The notes under the pieces: generated by a model
What the model saw: the letters and a program-made list of their open reading frames with translations, nothing else
The model's database searches: none
Told to the model about the DNA's origin: nothing
Shown here: piece after piece, positions 57,012 to 64,000 of the stretch
How the letters are laid out: each line of letters begins with the position of its first letter
How positions within the stretch are numbered: position 1 is the stretch's first letter
Program-made: the position numbers and the translations under genes
NCBI GenBank assembly: GCA_028532985.1
Contig: JANCIK010000010.1
Location: forward strand, 1,054,001 to 1,118,000
Direction: 5' to 3'
Origin: Stropharia rugosoannulata
Lineage: Eukaryota; Basidiomycota; Agaricomycetes; Agaricales; Strophariaceae
DNA: 64,000 bases

Positions 57012-58222
57012 TGTGAGGTCTACTGCGTAGCTAGACTCGAAATCGCGAAACACAACACACACACACACCCAGCGGAGCGAGATCCTATCCCTTAGATCGA
57101 GTGAACGCCCTCAACTAAATGGCTAGTATAATCTATGCTCTGCCCTGGTTCCCGTTCTGGGCGTGCGATGCGCGCACCTCGTGTCCTCTAGTCTTTGTAA
57201 CAGCAAGTAGTGCCTGCAAGTTCGTTTGTAAGGAGGGGTTTAATTCTAGTAATTCTCGGATAGAGCCCGGTTGCTAGTGGCGTGCACTAGGCAAAATGAT
57301 GAATGAAATAAGTTGTTTTAGCGAACGGCTTCGCTGCGCGCACTTCCGGGTCCGGTGACCTCGTGCGATGCGCGGACTCTCCAAAGTCCAACAATCCCAA
57401 GACTCTCCAAAGTCTTTCACCCGGCGGTGCAGTCTCACAGTCTAAACACTACAGTGCGAGTTTCCGTACACGTCTGTACTGACTCCTCACTGAGCTCTCC
57501 AAATGACCCGGTGGCCAGAAGCTATCCAAAACTCCTATGATTCACAAACACTTCACAGTTAAAACCCTAACAAAAGCTAAACACAGCCCGCTGACGGCCT
57601 GGGACGGAACCCAGCACACAGATCTAGTGGGTAGACAATTGCTTGAATTACTATAGCCAAGGATACAGGTTTATATGCGATGCGCGCATGTGTACTAATC
57701 GTAAGGTAAAGTAAATACTAGCAACGCGTGGCCAAAGGTCCGCGCATCGCATCCGGGCTTCCCTCTAGTGTTCCAGCCCCTTGGCATTTCGCTGCGCGCG
57801 TGTCGTTCGTTCCCTCGGGCTTTTGCGCGTCTTTTGATGCGCGCCGCCACGGTCACATGATGTGTGGACTTAGGCAAATTCTGCCTTTGCGATGCGCGCA
57901 CATGAGATGCGCGCACAGCCCTTCACACCGCCCTTGGTACTCGCTCAGCTGTACTCACACCGCACTTCGCTGGTGCTTAACCGTTCTACGCCTCTCCGAT
58001 CGCTCGCACGGATGACCAGACTATGCACTTTAGGCTGTGCAGCTCGCTGACCGATCTCTCTCGCAATGCGGTGCGCGCAGGCGCTTATAGTCATAAAGCG
58101 CGCTGATAGCTATAGACTATGAGTCAGGCTCCACTCTAGTCCCTCTGTGTTTCCCGCGCGCAGCTGTCCCGCCACTGGGACTTCAGACTGTTTACACCCA
58201 TAGCCAAAAAGCAGCCCTCTCA
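57012..58222 (-). repeat. Solo LTR of element D family
   Basis: 1,211 bp, reverse complement of 16840-18054. The target duplication is ACGG (57008-57011, 58223-58226). The first bases differ slightly (TGAGAGGGCTGC, end CCTCACA). Confidence 0.9.
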
Positions 58223-58226
58223 ACGG

Positions 58227-58730
58227 TGCAGACCAGGTATGGCAAGTGGAAAGATTATGGGATATGCGTATAGGCAGATCCAGCTCGGGAACAACTTGTT
58301 TTAAGAAATGTAAGTTTGCATATGTACTTGTAACTGAGCGCAATGAGCAACATGTTGCAGAAATCCGCATAGAGGCCGCTTGCCTATGCTACCATTTTAT
58401 ACTACTGTAGAGTAGTATATCAGCCATGGGTGCTTGTTGAGCTAATCATGGTACACGGTAGACCTAATTTTCTCAATAATTGTGTATTCAACGAGATCAA
58501 ACAGCCGGCCATGAAATATGTATAGAAGTGGCCGGTTCTATATGGTGCACATAATTTTCCATCTGAAAGCTTTCTGAATGTTATGCAACAATGATAATAA
58601 CAGAAAGTCATAGTAAAAAGTTCAGCTAGCAACTTATCATGGCTTCAGGATGACCCAAACCGCCAATTTTTTGATGACTGGTTGCATTAAAAGGGGTTAA
58701 TTGGTACATGGCATACATGAACAAAAAAAG
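58227..58730. other. 3' flank of NLR4
   Basis: No gene. About 58460-58730 matches 38550-38811 downstream of NLR3 (for example ACGAGATCAAACAGCCGGCC in both), so the duplication of the NLR genes included this flank. Confidence 0.65.
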
Positions 58731-61688
58731 CTAATAGAGCATGGGCTTTTCAATGTCATCAAGGTAACCACTAGCTAGCGCTTGGACATTCCTTTCACAT
58801 TTCAGTGTTTGCTCTTCCCCATCGAATTGTGATTGCACCTTTCTGAACTGTACCTTAGCCTCGGTGTAGAATTGAATGGCCTGGTCTATATCCCCTCGTT
58901 TGGTAAAGATATAGGCAAGCTGATCCAGAACCTGTGCAATGCCCAGGGATGAGCCTTGAATTTGTGCAAATTTGAGGGACTTTTGAAGAGCATGTTCAGC
59001 CTCGTCATAGCGCTCCAGGACTATAAAGTAAGATGACTGTCGGTTTAAAAATAAGCCAGTCAATCCAGTGCTGAGACCATGGCGTTCTGTAATTTCCAGT
59101 GCTTCGCAACATAGGTCAAGTGCGAGTTTGTAGTTTCCGTTTATTGCCTCTGTCCTAGCCAATAGCCGGAGACAATGAACCGTGCTGGTCGGACACCCCA
59201 ACATCTTGAATACATCCAACGCTTTGGTTAACGTTGTTCGAGCATCGTCCCATTTCCCGGTATCCCAGAGATATTCTCCACGTACTAGCATGCCACGAGC
59301 CATACTGTATTCATCACCCTGGTCATGGGATAGCTCGGCCTGTGCCTGATCAGCGAGTGATTTGACTGTCAGTCCTGGTGCTACAGAGCCGTCCGAAAAC
59401 ATGGAGGAAAGCATCATGCCATAGGTGGACTCGCCTGCCCGCGCAAAGTCTTCTATATCAATGAAGTGCTGATGGGCTTCCACATAATGATGATAGCTTG
59501 TGTCGAATTGACTAGCCATGGCATACATATCCGCAAGAACTTCGTGTGCTTCAGCTATGCAGCGACGGTTCTTGGTAGCTTCCGCAGCTTCTAGTGCCAG
59601 CTGGGCAATTGTGATACTCGGTTTGATGTCACGTAAATAGACACAAAACACTACGAGTGCCTCTGCGCGCCGCAGACGTTCCTGGTCATCTTCGACATTA
59701 TCCTGCAACAAAAGCACCTCTATGTTGTTGTGTTCCTCGGAAAGCGCCGTTACCCTTGCTCTGTAATCAGGCTCGTCGCCCATGTAGAATTTGTGTACGA
59801 GCACAAATTCTTGACAAGCACGTCGTATGTGTATTTGAACATCCTTTGTTATGAGCCCATGCTGCTTCATGTATGCTTGAATAGTCGGAATAATGTAGAC
59901 ACGGCTAGACTCTCTATCGTCGCATTCTACAAGTGCTGTGCGACGCAAATCACTAAGAGCACTGGAAAGTGACGATATTACAGTGGCCCACACTGATTCC
60001 AGATTCTTGATTGTTGTCCCGAGGGGCAGCATCGACAGGATAGCGAGGAGTTTTAGTGCTGAGTCGCCTCTGGTGTCATTTGCGCGAATCAGGTCTATGG
60101 ATCGTTGAATACGGTCGTTCAGGCCGTTTAGCATCGCAGGTCCACTCGAGGTCCATTCCTTCAGAAGAGATGGTGTTGGTAGGAATGATCCTTGACTAGT
60201 GCGCGCCATAAGATTGATGGCCAATGGAACGTAACCAACAGCATGCGTGAGTTTGTCGACACCTGCCAAATCTGACGACGAGGACGGACACTCGGCCAAG
60301 AAAGCCTTTTGTGCAGCCAGGGCATCCAGCGGATGGAGATGGTGATGCTTCCAATCAATATCCTGCATGGGAGGAAATGCGGAGGTCATCGTGACTAGCA
60401 GAGTAACATGGGGGACGTCGGCGATCTTGATGAGAATGTCACTAATTTTATCTCCTTCTCCGTTCGACTGCCAAGGGGTTTCGAAGTTATCCAGTAGGAT
60501 GAGCCGTTTATCTTCTGTAGACTTCAGCTCAGTGACGAGGATGTCGAGGCTGTCGAAATTTTCTGCTGTAATGGAAAGCTGGATGTATAGCAATCGGCGG
60601 AGCGCATCTGCCGTTGTTGCCGTTACACACGGAACCCAGAATCGATAGCGCCCAAAGGAGTTACAAATAGTAGGATCATGGATCACGGCGAGCGCTAGCC
60701 GTGTTTTGCCCATTCCACCGGACGCAGTAATACACACATGAGACCCGTCATCGGTTGAGAGACGTTTAACAATGGTGGAAACATCGTCGTCACGCCCAAA
60801 AAATATCTTGGGTAAAGATGGCATGTCCTGTCGACCAATAGCGTACGGAGATGCGTGGGGTCGTAGAGACTCCGCCAGTTTTTTGAACTCTGTCTTCAAC
60901 TCTTTCACATCCTTATGTATGTCGTTCGTCTTTTGCAGAATATTGTCGAGGATTCCCTCGACCTCGAGCCTTTGGGACATCTGCACAAACATTATTGTAT
61001 GTCTCTCAAGAAAGCACTGTAGAGCAAAGACCTACATCAAATGTTTCGAGAGCGATACCCAGATCTCTGACACACTTATCAACTCTGTCCTTATTCAACT
61101 GCGAGAAAAGAACCAGAAGAAGTCTCCGTTGATTCTTGATGGCGTTTAGAGTTCTTTCAATCTCTACCAGTACCCTAGGAAACGCGGAACTTGAGTGACT
61201 CTTAATAATTTATAGAACATCACGCACAACTGAAGACTGTTGATTCTGGCTTGCAGTTCTTCGCTAACACTGCGATCCGATGGGACCTTGTTGACAATAA
61301 GAACACTCAGGGAAACAACCCGCTTGCGAAGCTCTTCAACATCTTCTTCGATCGAAGTTGCGTCCTTTTCGTTCAAATTAGCGTGACCCATTTCAGCACA
61401 AATCTGACTTCAAACCTCGCATGCTTCGACAATACGGATAGCAAGTTCCAATACTGGACTCAGCGCTGGTACTGGAATGAAGCTCGACAGATTCTTCAAA
61501 GTAATTGAGGTGGCTTTCGTTGCTTCGAGAACGTACATAGTTTTGGTTGGCGGACCTTGAATGGCATCCTAGGGACGGAAGAGTACGGTTTGTCAGCTTG
61601 TAGACAGGACTAATGGAAGCTTCCCTATAACCTTGGATACTCGGTTTTGAGACTTTTTTCTGCGTTTTGGTATGATCCATGCTGGCAT
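58731..61688 (-). CDS. NLR-like receptor: HeLo/MLKL-like - STAND NTPase - TPR (NLR4, 911 aa)
   Basis: Exons 61688-61632, 61568-61416, 61364-61228, 61174-61036, 60980-58731. Exon sizes after exon 1 are identical to NLR2 (153, 137, 139, 2250 nt). Domains as in NLR2: N-terminal helical bundle with SSFIPVPALSPVLELATRIV, coiled coil, P-loop ASGGMGKT, LILLDNFETPW, LLVTMTS, GYVPLAINLMA, then TPR-like helices to the C-terminal EKPMLY. The reading frame is intact. The donor of intron 2 is GTTTGA instead of GTAAGT (NLR3) or GTGAGT (NLR2), so splicing there may be weak and the gene partly disabled. Upstream promoter boxes are conserved. Probable intracellular sensor of the cell-death type. Confidence 0.82.
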
Positions 61689-61774
61689 ATCTGTAGATGC
61701 TGTCTGCGGGAGGTTATAATGAACTGCGTTCAACCGTGAGACTGGGTACCACAGCACACCGTTAATCGAATGAA

Positions 61775-61830
61775 TCTTCCCACTGTCACCACTATACGAT
61801 CTATAAATATTGAGTAGAGTGTATAAATAA
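61775..61830 (-). promoter_or_regulatory. NLR4 promoter with two TATTTATA boxes
   Basis: Boxes at 61802-61809 and 61822-61829, 20 bp apart, about 114 bp above the ATG. Homology to the NLR3 upstream region ends right after the second box. Confidence 0.65.
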
Positions 61831-61835
61831 CAAGC

Positions 61836-62330
61836 ACCCCGCTCGCCAGGAGACGGGGCAAGCCATTCTGATCCGTCTATCTGTGTCCGGCCATATACTG
61901 GAAGTCTATGTATGCGCCCTCCCTCCCTTCACTCAGGATCATTGAAGCGAGACACATAACTATTCTATCTCGCTTGTCATAGAGAAAGGCGCGGGCAAGA
62001 TTGGTCAAAGACGATGCAAAGCCTTGGAGCAGATGATGCACAATCCGTTAATTGCATGTTCTCCTCTTCTCTGATCCCTGTCCATCGATCCACCTCCTTC
62101 CCTGCATAATTTTCGGATCTAACCACTAGGTATAGACGACTGACCCAACCCACCTCGCCAGGAGACAGGGCGAGCCATTCCTATCCGTCTGTCAGTTTCC
62201 CGCCATATACCCTCCCTCCCTTCGGTCAAGGTGACTGAGGCGAGACACTCGCTTTCCCTAGAGAAAGGAGCGGGCAAGATTGGTCGAAGACGATGCAAAG
62301 CCGAAGAGCTGTCCATTGATATTGATTCAC
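61836..62330 (+). repeat. Local tandem duplication
   Basis: About 61836-62030 and 62151-62310 are diverged direct copies (CTCGCCAGGAGAC.GGGC.AGCCATTC; GCGGGCAAGATTGGTC.AAGACGATGCAAAGCC). No ORF is conserved between them. Confidence 0.65.
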
Positions 62331-63204
62331 CTTTTTCCCTACATTAGTTCTGGATCTATCCAGTAGGTTCCAACGCATTCATTGCATGTTGAATTTATGC
62401 TTGGGCCCACATTTGGGTTGCCGTAGTAAGGGCGCGTATAGCCACCCCAGATTTATGATCGTCTCCTTTTTTTGCTACTGCAGATATGTAGCGACACGCG
62501 GAAGACAATAGAGCGGACGGAGCACAGTCCAGTTGCCTCCCCTCTGCTCCCGGGTCATGGATACATCCGCTACATGAGAACACACCCGGCCTCACCGCCT
62601 CCTATACCTCGTCCTGAAGTACACCACGACGATCCCGAACCTGGGGAACTGAAAGCACGATGTTATCCACGAATTCAGCATGGATGACATTCGCTTCTTG
62701 CTCCCGCATTCACGGTCTCTCAAGGACGCTGTTGCTGTTTTGCAGTTGAGTCAGTTGAGTCGTGCTCGCGGCTGCGTACAATTCGGAGAATCATAATTAA
62801 CATACACGTACTTGGGTTATTCTGGGACCTGTAGCATGATTTGGACTTGATGCCGAGCCCATTTGTTGTCCCGGTGTCCTCTGTCTCCTCCAACGCATCC
62901 CGCTCGTCCGAGTTCCGTAGTGAATGAAACATTGAAGCTGTCATGCGGAGATGAGGGAATCTGAAGGGGAGGACGTGCGCATGCAGAGAAAGATGTTTCA
63001 CACAGGATTTGCACGCATATAAGCGGGATAGCAAGCAGGACGTACACCTAACGTGAGACCAACGTGAGACGGGCGGGTCATCTTTCACGGTTTCTCGAAT
63101 AATTGGACTGGTCCAAGTACCTAGGCGTATGGGTGATTGTCTGTGATTGTGCTTGAGCTTGAACGCATGAGCAATGGATGGCGCCGCATTGGGTGAGTCA
63201 TCTA
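62331..63204. other. H-related fragments, no gene supported
   Basis: 62600-62660 carries the CTCGTCCTGAAGTACACCAC module and 62670-62900 resembles 44880-45060. No coding region was recognised. Confidence 0.5.
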
Positions 63205-64000
63205 GTCAGTAGACCGCGCATAGAGAACTAAGAGAGACGCAGAAGCAGAGAACGCCAAGGAAGCCGCATTATTTGGAATGCTCGACGGGCTATGACGTAA
63301 GCACGGCCCACATACGCGCCCTGCTCTTCCTTCCACCCACAACACCTCACCAACGAATCCCGCTTCCGCGGCTCTGCTCCAAAGTCCAGATTCTGTTCTG
63401 CCTCTGCACCTGCATTTTGAGTTCGCCCCTACCCCGCCCCCACCACATCTCACCGCGTCTCGAGGTACGCCATGATATCGAGTCCAATACCGCGCATGCA
63501 CCACCCTATTTGCTTCCCGCCCGCCTTTATCCCTACGTCCTGTTGACCCTAAGCATGCCCTGGACACAGTCTACCCTCTAAATCTATTCATGTCATGGTT
63601 GTGGCGCCATCTTCCCCGGCTTCCCTGCAGAGATGCAACGTTGGAGTGCATGACGTATACCGCTGGCCTTTCCCAAAGTTGTTTTACATCGTTTCTGAAT
63701 TGGTACCCGCTGTCTCTAGCTATCAAGTCTCTGCATCTCCCCGGCTGGTACAGGTTTCCGACACACATAATAATTTGTGCATACACGTCGCATGCCCGCC
63801 TCCTGGGTTAACTATTAAAATGGCACAGTAGTATGCGGGAAAAAGATAGATGCAGCGCCTCAAAGTCGACTGATGTGCGCTTGTGTCGGGTCCATGCACG
63901 GTTGCATCCTGGACACCGTGCTCGGTCCATGTTTGTTGGGATCCCAATATTTTTGCCTTTCGTGTGTGTCCTTATTGGCGTGCTTCCTCTGTGCAGCACG
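63205..64000 (+). repeat. H repeat, copy 5 (runs off the window)
   Basis: Homologous to copy 1 (26265-27250) from the AGAACGCCAAGGAAG signature to the TTGGGATCCCA...TGTGTGTC.TTATTGGC segment at the window end. Confidence 0.7.

Overview
The window is eukaryotic DNA from a filamentous fungus, most likely an Agaricomycete (Basidiomycota). Three things point there: short 51-63 nt introns with GT...AG ends, Ty3/Gypsy retroelements of basidiomycete type, and NLR-like receptors with an N-terminal HeLo/MLKL-like helical domain, a STAND NTPase and TPRs. A Rhizoctonia-like (Cantharellales) source is plausible but not proven. No bacterial operons, rRNA, tRNA or CRISPR were seen.

Left part (1-20604): a nest of LTR retrotransposons. 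A decayed Ty3/Gypsy element on the minus strand (A) is split by a gag-only LTR element (B, 2242-15333). The 5' LTR of B is itself split by a nearly intact chromodomain Ty3/Gypsy element (C, 2642-12363; two 447-bp LTRs that look identical, TSD CTAGA). A fourth element (D, from 16840) cuts off the upstream end of A and is truncated at about 20604. Elements B, D and E (E at 50108-53072) share a primer-binding site and related Gag proteins, although B and E carry no pol.

Middle and right part (23646-61688): a cluster of paralogous NLR-like genes. There is a fragment (23646-24274, plus strand), an intact gene (32051-35011, minus), a pseudogene hit by three MITEs and a nonsense codon (38812-44370, minus) and an almost intact gene (58731-61688, minus). 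The three minus-strand copies share a five-exon structure and a promoter with two TATTTATA boxes exactly 20 bp apart. Downstream of each lies a copy of a modular, apparently non-coding repeat block (called H here), so the cluster seems to have grown by duplication of H+NLR units.

A 1.67-kb inverted duplication (24375-26040 and 28177-29847) carries two identical copies of an unrecognised 74-residue gene. Other contents are solo LTRs of D (45595-46813, 57012-58222) and E (21256-21645), a MITE family with 6-7 bp TSDs and TGTGCGCA-rich ends, a hydrophobin-like 5' gene fragment (46951), and a 2.5-kb block of GGCCGA/CGGCC minisatellite (47040-49605).

How the parts relate: the NLR-like proteins would act as intracellular sensors (TPR sensing, STAND switch, HeLo/MLKL-like executioner). 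The rest is mostly mobile DNA that has duplicated, interrupted and rearranged this receptor cluster. All identifications come from reading the sequence and translations by eye; no database search was possible.
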